A stretch of 64,000 bases of DNA from Rhodococcoides kroppenstedtii (lineage in GTDB: Bacteria; Actinomycetota; Actinomycetes; Mycobacteriales; Mycobacteriaceae): positions 248,001 through 312,000 of the forward strand of contig NZ_FOJN01000003.1 in the NCBI RefSeq assembly GCF_900111805.1, read 5' to 3'. Both the position numbers and the translations under genes were made by a program. Below the pieces are notes generated by a model that worked only from the letters and a program-made list of their open reading frames with translations, had not been told where the DNA came from and searched no databases. Below are positions 7,514 through 16,604 of the stretch, one piece after another; within the stretch, counting starts at the first letter, position 1; every line of letters starts with the position of its first letter.

Positions 7514-8737
7514 ATGTTGAACAGTGACAACAGATCTGGGCGACACCGTAAGCAGAAGACGGTAGCCCGTTCCTCTTTGGTGGTCGCGTCTGCGGCCGCG
7601 GTGGCGGTGGCGTTCGCCGGCCCGGCCTCGGCCGATGAGGTGCAGCCGGGACTGAGCACGACCACCCCGCAGCAGCCGGGATTGTCGACCGCCCCGGCTC
7701 CGGCTCCGACGTACCAGCGTGAGTTCCTGCCAGGGTTCACCCCGTCACCGCAGGTCCAGCAGTCGCAGTGGCGCAGCTACGACGACTACCAGTCCGGCCG
7801 CCAGCAGTCCTCGACCACCACCGCGCCGGTCTACTACGCCCCGGCCCCGCAGCAATCCGCCCCGGCCGCGCCCGCACCGTTCGTCCCGCCGACCCCGCCG
7901 CCCCCGCCGACGGTGCAGCGCACCGTCATCGCCCCGGTCGACGCACCGGAAGGCACCATCCTCATCGGCAGCCAGGCCGTCGCCCGCCCGGACTTCATCG
8001 ACGCCCGCACAGCCGAGCAGTTCAACAACTCCGCCTCCGCACTCCAAGCCGACGGCGCGAACGCCCTGGTGAACGCCGGCCTGGTCGACGCACCGCAGGC
8101 CGACCGCGTCGCGGCCGGCGCCGCGACCGGCATCGTCGTCGGCGGCGCGATCGGTGCCGCCGCACTCGGTGTCCCCGCCACCGCCGTCGGCGCGGTCGGC
8201 GGCGGCCTGGTCGGACTCGGAATCGGCTCCGCCACAGTGCCGTTCGTGTGGTGGGCACCGGGCATCGGCTGGGTCTTCGGCCCCGGCGTCGGTGCCGCCA
8301 TCGGCGCCGGTGTCGGTGCCGCCGCGCTCGGTGTCCCCGCCGCAGTGGTCGGTGCGGGCATCGGCGGGGCGATCGGTGGTGCCATCGGCGCGACCGCGTT
8401 GGGTGGCGAGCAAACCACCATCACCGAACCCGTCCCCGCGCCGCAGCCCGCTCCCTCGCCGGTCACCGAGCAGGTCTCCGACGCGCTCGCCCCGATTCCC
8501 GGTGCGCGCGAGGCGGTGTCCGCTGCCGCTCCGCAGCTCGACTCGGTGGTGGCGTCGATCGACGCCGCCCCCACGGCGGTCGAGACGGTGGCACCGGCAC
8601 TCGATCAGGCCCGCTCGGCCGTGCAGTCGATCCCCGGCGGTGCCGACGCAGTAGCGGCGGCGGCCCCGGTCATCGAGCAAGCCGCCTCGTCCGTCGACGC
8701 CGCTGTTGCTGCGGCGCTCGGCTCGTTCGCCGGCTGA
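7514..8737 (+). CDS. Secreted proline/alanine-rich protein with glycine-zipper segments
   Basis: A 407-residue exported protein that opens the transfer operon. ATG 7514 has GAAAGG upstream and gives a basic N-terminus, a hydrophobic stretch and a likely signal-peptidase site near ASADEV. A proline/glutamine-rich linker (about 50-140) is followed by a small-residue domain with repeated blocks such as GAAALGVPATAVGAVGGG and GAAALGVPAAVVGAG, flanking the hydrophobic sequence VPFVWWAPGIGWVFGPG. Such glycine-zipper segments insert into or associate with membranes. The C-terminal third is alanine-rich helix. Function unknown; position suggests an envelope or mating-pair component. Confidence 0.6.
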   Translation: MLNSDNRSGRHRKQKTVARSSLVVASAAAVAVAFAGPASADEVQPGLSTTTPQQPGLSTAPAPAPTYQREFLPGFTPSPQVQQSQWRSYDDYQSGRQQSSTTTAPVYYAPAPQQSAPAAPAPFVPPTPPPPPTVQRTVIAPVDAPEGTILIGSQAVARPDFIDARTAEQFNNSASALQADGANALVNAGLVDAPQADRVAAGAATGIVVGGAIGAAALGVPATAVGAVGGGLVGLGIGSATVPFVWWAPGIGWVFGPGVGAAIGAGVGAAALGVPAAVVGAGIGGAIGGAIGATALGGEQTTITEPVPAPQPAPSPVTEQVSDALAPIPGAREAVSAAAPQLDSVVASIDAAPTAVETVAPALDQARSAVQSIPGGADAVAAAAPVIEQAASSVDAAVAAALGSFAG

Positions 8738-8843
8738 CTTCCTGGTGCGGCCGGACCGTGAGCACGACGCGATCCGGCCGCATCCGAAAGTCCGCCGACC
8801 ACAAACACTGCCGACCACGAGGCGACGCGAAGGAACGCACCCG

Positions 8844-9704
8844 ATGGCCCGATCCGACCACCGCGACGACGAATGGTTCGCGGCCCTACCGCCCGCGCCG
8901 ACCGCCGTCTCGTCGATTCAGACACCAGCTCCAACCGCCGATGATGCCGATGACGCCGATGCGGACACCGGGCGCATCCTGACCCTGCCCGACCCCGCAC
9001 CCACCGCCCCGGCGTGGCAGTCCGCACTGGCGAGCCTCCCCGCCGCCCCTACAGCGTGGTCGGACGACCCGCAGCTCACACCCGAAACGAAGAGCACCCA
9101 GTCGACCGATCGGCCGGGACGGCTACGCCGCCACCGCTCGTCGCTCGCCGTGGCAGCCTCGATCGGCGCACTCGCCACCATGATCGGCGCGGGCGCCGTC
9201 CTCGTGCTGCCGTCCGCTCCGACCGGCGAAACCGAGGCTGGCCTGGCCGCAGAACTGTCGTCCGCCGGGGTCGACCCGACTGCGGACCCGGCGACGTCGA
9301 CCCCCGACCCCGAGCCGACAGGGCCACTGCCGTTCGAGCAGTGGTGCACCGGTCAGCCGGGCGGAACCGTCGCCGACACCGGCTCGGCGGACCCGGATCT
9401 CGCGGCCATCGCCCGCATCGAGGAGGCGTACTACGGCAGCCGCGACGTCGCCGCCGCTCGCGCCGTCCTCGCCTCCGGTGTCGAGCTGGACGCGGCCGCC
9501 TTCGACGCCGCGGTCGCCGCGATCCCCGTCGGCACCGAGCACTGCGTGCTCACCGCGCCCCGGGGCGCCCCGTCGCAGTACCGAGTCACCGTCGTCGAAC
9601 GGCGACCCGACGGCACCGAGAAACGCTTCGTCAGCTCCATGACCACCGCACCCGCCGCCGACGGGTCCGCCTCGGTCATCGCCGCGATAGGCCCGGCGTC
9701 GTGA
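8844..9704 (+). CDS. Membrane-anchored transfer-operon protein of unknown function
   Basis: A 286-residue protein starting MARSDHRDDEWFAALPP at ATG 8844. An acidic, alanine/proline-rich cytoplasmic part of about 105 residues is followed by one membrane segment (SLAVAASIGALATMIGAGAV) and an extracytoplasmic domain of about 150 residues. That domain has the look of a small alpha+beta fold (EEAYYGSRDVAAARAVLASG, then QYRVTVVERRPDGTEKRF). One-membrane-segment architecture recalls VirB8/TcpC-type components, but no family is recognised. Its stop overlaps the next start by GTGA. Confidence 0.55.
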   Translation: MARSDHRDDEWFAALPPAPTAVSSIQTPAPTADDADDADADTGRILTLPDPAPTAPAWQSALASLPAAPTAWSDDPQLTPETKSTQSTDRPGRLRRHRSSLAVAASIGALATMIGAGAVLVLPSAPTGETEAGLAAELSSAGVDPTADPATSTPDPEPTGPLPFEQWCTGQPGGTVADTGSADPDLAAIARIEEAYYGSRDVAAARAVLASGVELDAAAFDAAVAAIPVGTEHCVLTAPRGAPSQYRVTVVERRPDGTEKRFVSSMTTAPAADGSASVIAAIGPAS

Positions 9705-10555
9705 CCGACCGGGGAGCGTTCCTGGACTGGCTGGGCCCCGCCCCGGATCAGCCCACCGCACCCGCCGACCCTGGCGCCGCTGAGTCGAGTCCTGCACCCG
9801 AGGGAGACACCTCGATCGATCCGCCCCGGGCCGCCGGCCGCGTGGTGACGGTCGCCGGGGCACACGGCGGCTCCGGAACCACCGTGGTCGCGGTCCTGCT
9901 GTCGATGGTCGCCGGAACCACCGGGACCGCCGCGGTGCTCGACGGCACCGTGATCGGCGGGGACCTGCTGCACCGGGCGCCCGCGGACATCGACGTCGGC
10001 TGCACCTGGCACCACTGGGTCACCGACCCGCACCGCACACCGCCGCCCGGCCGGTGGGTGGCCCTGGGCCGTGACCGCGCCGCTGCCCCTCACGGGTTGC
10101 CGCTGGCGGCCGCGGCGGGGGAGCTGGCCGCCGCGGGACGCACCGTTGTCGTCGACGCCGGAGCGTGCGTCGGGTCTGCGTGGTTCGACGAGCTCGCCGC
10201 GGTGACCGACCACCTGCTCCTCACCGTCGACGACCGACCCGGCGCCGCGAACGCCTCACGGCCGGTGCTCTCGATGGTGCGGTCCCGACTGGGGTCCTCG
10301 CAGATGGGGCGGTCGGTGCAGATCGTCGTGACCTCCCAACGTCCCGGCGTCGACCACGTCACCGGACCCCTCACCGACGCCCTGGCCGGCCGCGTCGCAG
10401 GCGTGCACCACGTGCCCTACGACCCCGAACTCGCCGCCGGTGTCGAGATCGACACCGCCCTGCTGTCGGCGGCGTCGATCGATCTCGCCCACGCCGTCCT
10501 GGCCCACACCGACCCGATCACCGAGACCCCTGCGCACCGGAAGGCCCGACCATGA
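9701..10555 (+). CDS. MinD/ParA-like P-loop ATPase of the transfer operon
   Basis: 284 residues from GTG 9701, which overlaps the preceding stop. After a proline-rich 45-residue N-terminus it has VVTVAGAHGGSGTTVVAVLL, a deviant Walker A of the MinD/TadZ/FleN type (GGSGTT, lacking the usual signature lysine before the second glycine), a later VVVDAGACVGSAWF in the Walker B position and LLLTVDDRPGAA. MinD-like proteins of this kind are common in actinobacterial secretion and conjugation loci, where they may position the apparatus. It is distinct from the partition ParA at 182-766. Confidence 0.65.
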   Translation: MTDRGAFLDWLGPAPDQPTAPADPGAAESSPAPEGDTSIDPPRAAGRVVTVAGAHGGSGTTVVAVLLSMVAGTTGTAAVLDGTVIGGDLLHRAPADIDVGCTWHHWVTDPHRTPPPGRWVALGRDRAAAPHGLPLAAAAGELAAAGRTVVVDAGACVGSAWFDELAAVTDHLLLTVDDRPGAANASRPVLSMVRSRLGSSQMGRSVQIVVTSQRPGVDHVTGPLTDALAGRVAGVHHVPYDPELAAGVEIDTALLSAASIDLAHAVLAHTDPITETPAHRKARP

Positions 10556-12162
10556 CCGACTCCACCACCCGCCCGCGACCGGTCACGGTGTCGCTGCTTG
10601 CCGCCCCGCTGGCGGCGGCGGTGCTGCTGACCTCGGCCGGGACCGCCGCCGCCGCACCCACCACGTCGTCGGCGGGCAGCGGGTGCGACGTGCTGCACGT
10701 GTTCGGGCTGCAAGGCACCGGTCAGTCCGGCGACGCCGCCGCCACCGACGTCGATTCCGGGTTCCTCGGCTCCGCGATCACCATTCCGCTGTCGCTGGCC
10801 GCCGACAACGTCGGACGGACATTGATCCCGTACGCGGCGAGTTTCGGCGGTAAGCCCGGCGACAGCACCGACCTGCCCTACGCGCAGTCCATCGCCGACG
10901 GCCTCGACGCCGGGGCGAAGTTCCTCGCCGACTACGCCGCACGGTGCCCCGGCGCGAAGATCGCCCTGACCGGCTACTCCCAGGGCGCTCAGGTCGCGTC
11001 CGAGCTGGCCCGTCGAATCGGCGCCGGCGACGGGCCCGTTCCCGCCGCCGACGTCGCGGCGGTCTCACTGTTCTCCGACCCCACCCGCCCCGCGAACTCC
11101 CCGGCGTTCCCCGGCTCCCCGACCGGCGAGCGACCCACCCCGCCGCCCGGTGTCGCGGCCGACCTCGATGGACTCGATGTCACCGCCCCGCCCGCCGACG
11201 GCTCCGGCGTGGCCCCGGTCATCAGTGCCGACAGCGCAGCGACTGCCGGTGCTGCTGCTCGGTCGACGTTCGGGTCGCTCAGTGGCCGCGTCGCGCAGTT
11301 CTGCACCGCCGGTGACCTCGCGTGCTCACTGCCCGCCAAGTCCACCATCGCCCGCGTCGTGACGAACATTTCCGGGCAGCTGCACCTGCAGGAGCAGGAC
11401 CCGCAGCGCACCCTGATCGACCTCGCCGGCGCGGTCGGTGGAACCACACTGCGCACGGCCGCCGACGTCGTCAACGACGACGTGAACTTCACCGGAGGAC
11501 AGTTCCGCGTCTCCTCGGGCGGCGACACCGTCCTCGGCCGTCTCGCGGAGAACTCTCAGGCGACCTCCGACACTCCGGAAGCCGACGCGAAGATCGTGCG
11601 CGCCGTCGTCAAAGCCGGGGTCATGGGGTTCGGCGCCGCGGTGACCGTGGCGAAAAAGGTCCTCACCCCGGCGACCATCACCGAACTCGCCACCGTCGGA
11701 CTGGCCAACCCCCCGGCGGCCCTGGCGGTCCTCGGCACCAAGCTCACCGCCGCCGTCGCCTCCCTCGTCCCCCCGGCGACCATCTCCTCGGTCCAGCGGC
11801 GCATCTATTCCGAGGTCACCAAAGGGGTCCAGGAGAACGAGGGACTGCTGACTCTCGCCACCGACGTCCGCTACTGGGACACCGTGCGCCTGCACGGCAC
11901 CTACGACCAGGTGCCGGTCACCGCCGACGGACAAACCCCCGCGAAGTTCACCGTCGAGTGGTTCACCCGCCTCGCCGCCGCTCTCACCGACGACCGCACC
12001 AGCTCGTCCCCGACCGGATCGACCACATCGACCGCGCCGACGGTGCCCTCCGGTGCGGCCCGATCGCAGCTCACGCCGTCCACCACGGCCGGAACCGTCA
12101 CCACCCGCACGTCGCCCCCGGTCACCTCGTCCACACCGGCGGACCCTGTCGCCGGTTCCTGA
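10552..12162 (+). CDS. Cutinase-family esterase with long C-terminal extension
   Basis: A 536-residue exported protein starting at ATG 10552 (ATGA overlap with the previous gene). A signal peptide ends near AAAAPTTS. The cutinase/Culp domain follows, with the nucleophile serine in GYSQGAQVAS (Ser143), early cysteine SGCDVLHVFG and PADVAAVSLFSDPTRP. Beyond about residue 270 is a C-terminal part of about 200 residues with hydrophobic helices, then a Ser/Thr/Pro tail. Relatives hydrolyse lipid esters in the mycolate envelope. Placement inside a transfer operon suggests local remodelling of the outer lipid layer during DNA transfer; this is inference. Confidence 0.8.
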   Translation: MTDSTTRPRPVTVSLLAAPLAAAVLLTSAGTAAAAPTTSSAGSGCDVLHVFGLQGTGQSGDAAATDVDSGFLGSAITIPLSLAADNVGRTLIPYAASFGGKPGDSTDLPYAQSIADGLDAGAKFLADYAARCPGAKIALTGYSQGAQVASELARRIGAGDGPVPAADVAAVSLFSDPTRPANSPAFPGSPTGERPTPPPGVAADLDGLDVTAPPADGSGVAPVISADSAATAGAAARSTFGSLSGRVAQFCTAGDLACSLPAKSTIARVVTNISGQLHLQEQDPQRTLIDLAGAVGGTTLRTAADVVNDDVNFTGGQFRVSSGGDTVLGRLAENSQATSDTPEADAKIVRAVVKAGVMGFGAAVTVAKKVLTPATITELATVGLANPPAALAVLGTKLTAAVASLVPPATISSVQRRIYSEVTKGVQENEGLLTLATDVRYWDTVRLHGTYDQVPVTADGQTPAKFTVEWFTRLAAALTDDRTSSSPTGSTTSTAPTVPSGAARSQLTPSTTAGTVTTRTSPPVTSSTPADPVAGS

Positions 12163-12210
12163 CCACCCTCACCGTCACTGCCCGGCCACCGCAGAAAGGA
12201 GGACGCACCC

Positions 12211-13899
12211 GTGTCGTCGACCCCCAGCACTCGCACCGCCGCCACCACCGCCGCCGCGGCCGTACTCGCCGTCCTCCTCGTGGTGGTGGCGGTCGCGGTG
12301 GTGCTGACCCGCCCGGACGATCAGTGCGCACTCCCCAACGGTGCGGGCGGCGGACCGGTACCCGCTGGTACACACGTCAAGCCGACCGACCCGGCTGCGA
12401 CCACGCTGACATCCGGGTTCGGTCCACGGTGGGGCACCGAGCACCGCGGCGTCGACTACGCCGGACCGATCGGCACGCCGATCTACGCCTTCACCGACGG
12501 AACCGTGCGAGAAGCCGGACCGGCCAGCGGTTTCGGCAACTGGATCATCGTCGACCACATCATCGACGGAAAGCCCTACTCGACCGTCTACGGCCACATG
12601 GAGAGCGACGGAGTACTCGTCACGACCGGCCAGCAGGTCACTGCCGGCCAGGAAATCGGCCGGATCGGCAACGCCGGTCAGTCCACCGGTGCGCACCTGC
12701 ACTTCGAGCTCTGGGACGGCGGACGACTACCGGACGGAGCGGGCACGGCAATCGACCCCGCGCCGTGGACCTCGGCCGCCGTCACGCCGGGCGCAGCCCC
12801 GGCTCCGACCGCACCGAACCCGAACTCCGCCCCCGGCGCCGGTGCGTCCGGGGCGACTACCGGCGGTCTGAACGACAAGCAGCTCGCGATCGCCAAGCAG
12901 ACCGTCGCCATCGGCGAGGCGATGAACGTCCCCGAACAAGGCATCGTCGTCGCCCTGGCAACGGTGTCGCGGGAGTCGACGTTCCAGATGTACGCCAGCT
13001 CCAACGTCCCGGACTCGCTGAACTACCCGCACGACGCCGTCGGCTCGGATCACCTGTCGGTCAACCAGTTCCAGCAACAGGTCACCATCTGGGGCGACAC
13101 CGCCACCCTGATGAACCCCGTCACCGCCAACCGCCTGTTCTACGAGCACCTCCTGGCCGTCCCCGGGTGGAAGTCGATGCCCACCGCCGCCGCCGCGCAG
13201 GCCGTGCAGAACTCGGGTCTACCCGGCGCCTACGCCGAACACGAACCCCTCGCCCGCGCCCTGTACGCGCAGTTCGAAGGCGCAGGCCGCGACCTGTCAC
13301 CGGCCGAGAAGGCCGCACTGGCCGGAGCCGGGTCCTCCGCCTCGGCCACCGCCGTCGTCGACGGCGGATCGGCACCGGACTGCGCGCAGGCCGGGTCGGC
13401 GTCCGGCGGCCCACAGTTCCGCCCCGGCGGACCGTTCGGGGCCAACGTCATCGCCGCCGCGATGCGCTGGCTCGGCACCCCCTACGCCTGGGGCGGCGGA
13501 GACCAGAACGGACCCACGGGCGGCATCAGTGACGGCGGCGGCGCCGCGGACGCACACGGCGACACCGGAAAAGTCGGCTTCGACTGCTCCGGACTGACCC
13601 TGTACGCGGTCTTCCAAGCCTCCGGCGGCGCGATCAGCCTGCCGCACTTCACCGGCGACACCTCCAACCCCGGCCAGCTCTACGACCCACGGGGACAGGA
13701 CATTCCGTTCGACCAGAAACAACCCGGCGACCTGATCTTCTTCGGGTCCGCAGGCAACACCCACCACGTCGGCATCTTCTACGGCGCCCGGAACGGCACC
13801 GAAATGCTGCTCAACGCACCGCAATCGGGCGACGTGGTCTCCATTGCACCGCTCTCGGGATGGGCGGGCGAACAGATGTACGTCAGGAGATTCGGATGA
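12211..13899 (+). CDS. Modular cell-wall hydrolase: M23 peptidase, muramidase-like, NlpC/P60
   Basis: A 562-residue protein from GTG 12211, preceded by AAAGGAGG. One N-terminal membrane segment (about 10-32) anchors three modules. An M23 metallopeptidase (about 60-185) carries HRGVDYAG and HLHFELW zinc motifs. A middle region (about 215-355; ALATVSRESTFQMYASSN) resembles lysozyme/transglycosylase-like domains including the catalytic-type glutamate. A C-terminal NlpC/P60 domain (about 410-562) has GFDCSGLT with the catalytic cysteine and THHVGIFYG with the histidine. It is the VirB1-type component that opens peptidoglycan for the transfer channel. Three hydrolytic modules in one chain is unusual but known in Gram-positive T4SS. 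Confidence 0.85.
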   Translation: MSSTPSTRTAATTAAAAVLAVLLVVVAVAVVLTRPDDQCALPNGAGGGPVPAGTHVKPTDPAATTLTSGFGPRWGTEHRGVDYAGPIGTPIYAFTDGTVREAGPASGFGNWIIVDHIIDGKPYSTVYGHMESDGVLVTTGQQVTAGQEIGRIGNAGQSTGAHLHFELWDGGRLPDGAGTAIDPAPWTSAAVTPGAAPAPTAPNPNSAPGAGASGATTGGLNDKQLAIAKQTVAIGEAMNVPEQGIVVALATVSRESTFQMYASSNVPDSLNYPHDAVGSDHLSVNQFQQQVTIWGDTATLMNPVTANRLFYEHLLAVPGWKSMPTAAAAQAVQNSGLPGAYAEHEPLARALYAQFEGAGRDLSPAEKAALAGAGSSASATAVVDGGSAPDCAQAGSASGGPQFRPGGPFGANVIAAAMRWLGTPYAWGGGDQNGPTGGISDGGGAADAHGDTGKVGFDCSGLTLYAVFQASGGAISLPHFTGDTSNPGQLYDPRGQDIPFDQKQPGDLIFFGSAGNTHHVGIFYGARNGTEMLLNAPQSGDVVSIAPLSGWAGEQMYVRRFG

Positions 13900-14522
13900 C
13901 CCCCACCACCGCCACCCGCACCTTCGGCCGCGGCCGAAGCCGCGGTGTCGCCGCGGCGCTGACCGCGATCACGCTCGCTGCCGCGGCCTCGGGATGTGGA
14001 ACAACCACCGACACCCCACCCGCCCCCGACGGCGGGTCCATGCCGACCTCCACCTCGGCGGCGCCCCCGACGGTGTGCACCGACCTCATCGACCAGTTCA
14101 CCCGCACCGACCTCTGCGACGTCGACGCGGTCCTGTCCGACGCCGCCGCCGCCCTCTACTCCTACCGACCCGCCGAGCAAACCCAGAAGGGCGTGAACAT
14201 CGACTCCGCCGCCACGCTGCTCAACCCTGCCTGGGTCCGCGACCTCGGGGTGTCCTACTCCGCTCTCGCCCCGGTCACCGGCGCCGACTGGGACCGCTGG
14301 GCCGCCGCCGGCACCGTCGTCGACGCCGACGCCGCCGTAACCGCGGACGATCACCCGGCCGACACCGACACCCTCGTCCGCCGCGTCGTCGCCGTGCACC
14401 AGAGCCTGATCGCCCCGGACAGCACCGTCATCGGCGAGTTGCCCCCGATCGCGCTGTACATGACCGCCACCCGCGCCAACCGTCTCGCCGGCTGGGCTGT
14501 CTCCGGGGTGACCGTCCGATGA
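13896..14522 (+). CDS. Transfer-operon lipoprotein
   Basis: 208 residues from ATG 13896, overlapping the hydrolase stop (ATGA). The N-terminus has a basic region, hydrophobic segment and lipobox LAAAASGC, so it should be lipidated and held on the outer face of the membrane. The remainder is a soluble domain beginning TVCTDLIDQFTRTDLCDVDAV with two further cysteines that could pair. No enzymatic motif is visible. It probably belongs to the transfer channel or mating-pair assembly. The stop overlaps the next gene. Confidence 0.6.
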   Translation: MTPTTATRTFGRGRSRGVAAALTAITLAAAASGCGTTTDTPPAPDGGSMPTSTSAAPPTVCTDLIDQFTRTDLCDVDAVLSDAAAALYSYRPAEQTQKGVNIDSAATLLNPAWVRDLGVSYSALAPVTGADWDRWAAAGTVVDADAAVTADDHPADTDTLVRRVVAVHQSLIAPDSTVIGELPPIALYMTATRANRLAGWAVSGVTVR

Positions 14523-15178
14523 CCGCCGCCCACAACCCCGGCCACGCGGGAGACGACAACGCCGCCCCGGCGCCGCGTCTGCCGCTTCCAGGCGCACTCG
14601 CGCCGCCGCCGGAGCGGCGGGCCGCCATCTGGGACGCGCCGGTTCACCGCACCGCCCTGTGCGCCGCCGACCCACTGGTGTGGCTGCTCGGAGCGCACGG
14701 CGGCGCCGCGGTGTCCACCCTGACCGCCTCCCTCGCCTGGGCAGGAGAGACCGGCGGAGCGTGGCCGTCCGGTGGCCACGGCGATTCCCCCCTGGTCGCC
14801 GTCGTCGCCCGCACCCACGTCCGCGGTCTACGCGCTGCCCACGACCGCGCGATGGAATACCGCGCCGCGCTCACCCCGCCCGGGGTGCACCTGCTCGGGC
14901 TGATCCTCGTCGTCGACACCGACCGGCGCCCGGGCACCGACCTCACACGCGAGATCACCCGCGTGTCCTCGGTGTTCGACAACGTCTGGCGTCTCGGGTG
15001 GATCGAACCCTGGCGGCACCTGCTGCCCGAAGAACTGCCGGCCTGGGCACCGACCTCGGAGCTGCCCTCCGACCGCCGCGCCGCCGCAGACGTTCGCCGC
15101 GTCCCGGTCCCCCCGGTGCGCGCGCTGCACGACAGCCTGCTCACCGCCGCCGCCGCAGCCCTACGGAACCCGCAGTGA
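14519..15178 (+). CDS. Cytoplasmic P-loop-like protein of the transfer operon
   Basis: 219 residues from ATG 14519 with ATGA overlap to the upstream lipoprotein gene. LLGAHGGAAVSTLTASL resembles the AxGGxGxST phosphate-binding loop of MinD-type ATPases, but lysine and the canonical Gly-Lys-Thr are absent, so nucleotide binding may be weak or lost. The later LLGLILVVDTDRRPG and PWRHLLPEELPAW segments match a family of small uncharacterised proteins in actinobacterial conjugation regions (possibly DUF6668; recalled, not verified). It could be a degenerate partner of the MinD-like ATPase encoded at 9.7 kb. Confidence 0.5.
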   Translation: MTAAHNPGHAGDDNAAPAPRLPLPGALAPPPERRAAIWDAPVHRTALCAADPLVWLLGAHGGAAVSTLTASLAWAGETGGAWPSGGHGDSPLVAVVARTHVRGLRAAHDRAMEYRAALTPPGVHLLGLILVVDTDRRPGTDLTREITRVSSVFDNVWRLGWIEPWRHLLPEELPAWAPTSELPSDRRAAADVRRVPVPPVRALHDSLLTAAAAALRNPQ

Positions 15179-15285
15179 CCGCCCGCGACAGCGGCGGTGG
15201 CCGCGCACCACCGGCTTCGGACCTACCACCTGCTCACTCGACGTCCCCACGGGCCACACGCTCACCCACCGACAAGGAACAAGCC

Positions 15286-15573
15286 ATGTTGCTGCACAGC
15301 CTCACTGCCACCACCGACTACCTCGCTCAGGTCGGCCCCAACGGGGTCGACGCCCCGCCCGGGGCGGACAAGTACCAGCTGCTGATGAACATCGGTCTGT
15401 GGGTCGCCACCGGCCTGCTCGCCGTGATCGGCGTGTTCGCCGGCGTCAAGTTCGCCATGGGCCACATGGACGGCACCAACACCCGCGGACAGCAATTCGC
15501 GCTCGCCGCGGTCGCGATCGGCGCGGTGTTCTCCGGCACCGCCACCGGCCTCGTCAACACCTTGATGGTGTGA
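15286..15573 (+). CDS. VirB2/pilin-like small membrane protein
   Basis: 95 residues from ATG 15286 (AAGGAAC upstream), with two hydrophobic segments: LLMNIGLWVATGLLAVIGVFAG and FALAAVAIGAVFSGTATGL, separated by a short hydrophilic loop KFAMGHMDGTNTRGQQ. This matches the architecture of VirB2/TrbC-type pilins or small channel subunits of Gram-positive T4SS. An in-frame GTG at 15175 overlaps the upstream stop and would add 37 residues, so a longer form translated by coupling is possible. The next gene overlaps its end. Confidence 0.6.
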   Translation: MLLHSLTATTDYLAQVGPNGVDAPPGADKYQLLMNIGLWVATGLLAVIGVFAGVKFAMGHMDGTNTRGQQFALAAVAIGAVFSGTATGLVNTLMV

Positions 15574-15866
15574 ACGTGGCGGCCACCGTGACCGCAGCCG
15601 CCGAGCTGCTGGCTCAGATTCCGCCGGACACCGGCCCCATCACCCCGCCCACCGAGGTGACCGCCGACCTCGAACAGGTCGGCCGCTGGTTCTTCTGGTC
15701 GGCCATCGCGGCATTGTCGATGCTCGGCGTGGCCGCCGGGGTCTACCTCGCCGTCTCGTTCCGCCGTCACGGAGAGCTCAGTGAGGGCGAACGCCGAGTC
15801 GCGTTCGTCGCGGTGGGGGCGTTGCTCGCCGCGACGTCCGGTGGCTGGGCGGCGGTGATCCTGTGA
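15570..15866 (+). CDS. Second small two-membrane-segment transfer protein
   Basis: 98 residues from GTG 15570, overlapping the stop of the pilin-like gene; GTG 15576 is equally possible. Two membrane segments are predicted: FFWSAIAALSMLGVAAGVYL and RVAFVAVGALLAATSGGWAA. The N-terminal AAELLAQIPPDTGPITPP is likely outside. It may be a partner subunit of the 15286 protein. Its end overlaps the following lipoprotein gene. Confidence 0.55.
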   Translation: MNVAATVTAAAELLAQIPPDTGPITPPTEVTADLEQVGRWFFWSAIAALSMLGVAAGVYLAVSFRRHGELSEGERRVAFVAVGALLAATSGGWAAVIL

Positions 15867-16534
15867 GCACCGTCGTCCGCCGCCGACTGGCGCCCGCGGT
15901 CCTCGCCGCTGCTGTTCTGACCGCCGCCGGGTGCGGCTCCGGCAGCCAGAACCACGACCCCGAGACCGACGGCGCACGGCCGGTGGACCTGTCCGCCGCA
16001 CCCGCCGAGGTGACCTGGCGGCCGTATCAGGGCGTGCAGGTGCCCTATTCCGCCGCCGACGGGCCCACGGCCGACGCCTACTCCGCGGCACCTCGCGGCT
16101 ACACCGACACCCCCCAGGGTGCGGTGCTGGCGGCGATGCAGGGCCAAACGCGCCTGGCCCTCGCCCCGGATGGGGTGTGGACCACGGCGGCCGCCGCGCT
16201 GCTTGCCCCGGGGCCGGGCCGCGACGCCTACGCCGTCGCCCGCGCTGCGGCGTCCATCCGCACCGCCGCCGACCCCGCTACCACCGCCGCGTTCACCGGA
16301 TTCCGCGTCAACGCCTACGGCGACGGCCGCGCCGTGGTCGACCTCGCTACGACCATGCCCGGCGGACAGGTCACCGCCGTTGCGGTGACCCTGACCCGCC
16401 GCAGCGGTGACTGGCAGATCGACCTGCCGTCCCCGGAACCCGATGCGGGAGCCGACGACCCGACCGCCCCGGCACCCACCGATCCGGTCCCGCTGTCGTC
16501 GCTGGACGGGTTCACCGCGTTCTCCGCCCCCTGA
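15863..16534 (+). CDS. Lipoprotein paralogous to the following VirB8-like protein
   Basis: 223 residues from GTG 15863. The N-terminus ends in a lipobox (LTAAGCGSG). The mature part aligns by eye with the product of the next gene: TWRPYQGVQVPYSAADGP here corresponds to MWQRIGATVAPFSTSDGP there, and GYTDTPQGAVLAAMQG to GFAHTPQGAALAGWQI. Both end in a conserved Leu/Gly-rich segment (SLDGFTAF / SLAGWTRW). The shared domain is an NTF2-like or VirB8/TcpC-like candidate. One copy is lipid-anchored, the other carries a membrane helix, so the pair may form a heteromeric channel collar. Confidence 0.65.
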   Translation: MSTVVRRRLAPAVLAAAVLTAAGCGSGSQNHDPETDGARPVDLSAAPAEVTWRPYQGVQVPYSAADGPTADAYSAAPRGYTDTPQGAVLAAMQGQTRLALAPDGVWTTAAAALLAPGPGRDAYAVARAAASIRTAADPATTAAFTGFRVNAYGDGRAVVDLATTMPGGQVTAVAVTLTRRSGDWQIDLPSPEPDAGADDPTAPAPTDPVPLSSLDGFTAFSAP

Positions 16535-16604
16535 CCGACCTCTGCCACCCGCACTGCCCGCACCACCGCCACCGCCGCCGCCGCCGCCGCCGAAAGGATC
16601 GACC

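Noticed and set aside
11322-13532. A 736-codon frame overlapping the cutinase and wall-hydrolase genes on the same strand
   Set aside because: Arginine-rich out-of-frame reading of high-GC DNA; the other frame holds complete catalytic motifs.
16568-16592. CCG trinucleotide run as a regulatory or contingency repeat
   Set aside because: Short, explained by base composition, and it lies just before a ribosome site without affecting any frame.
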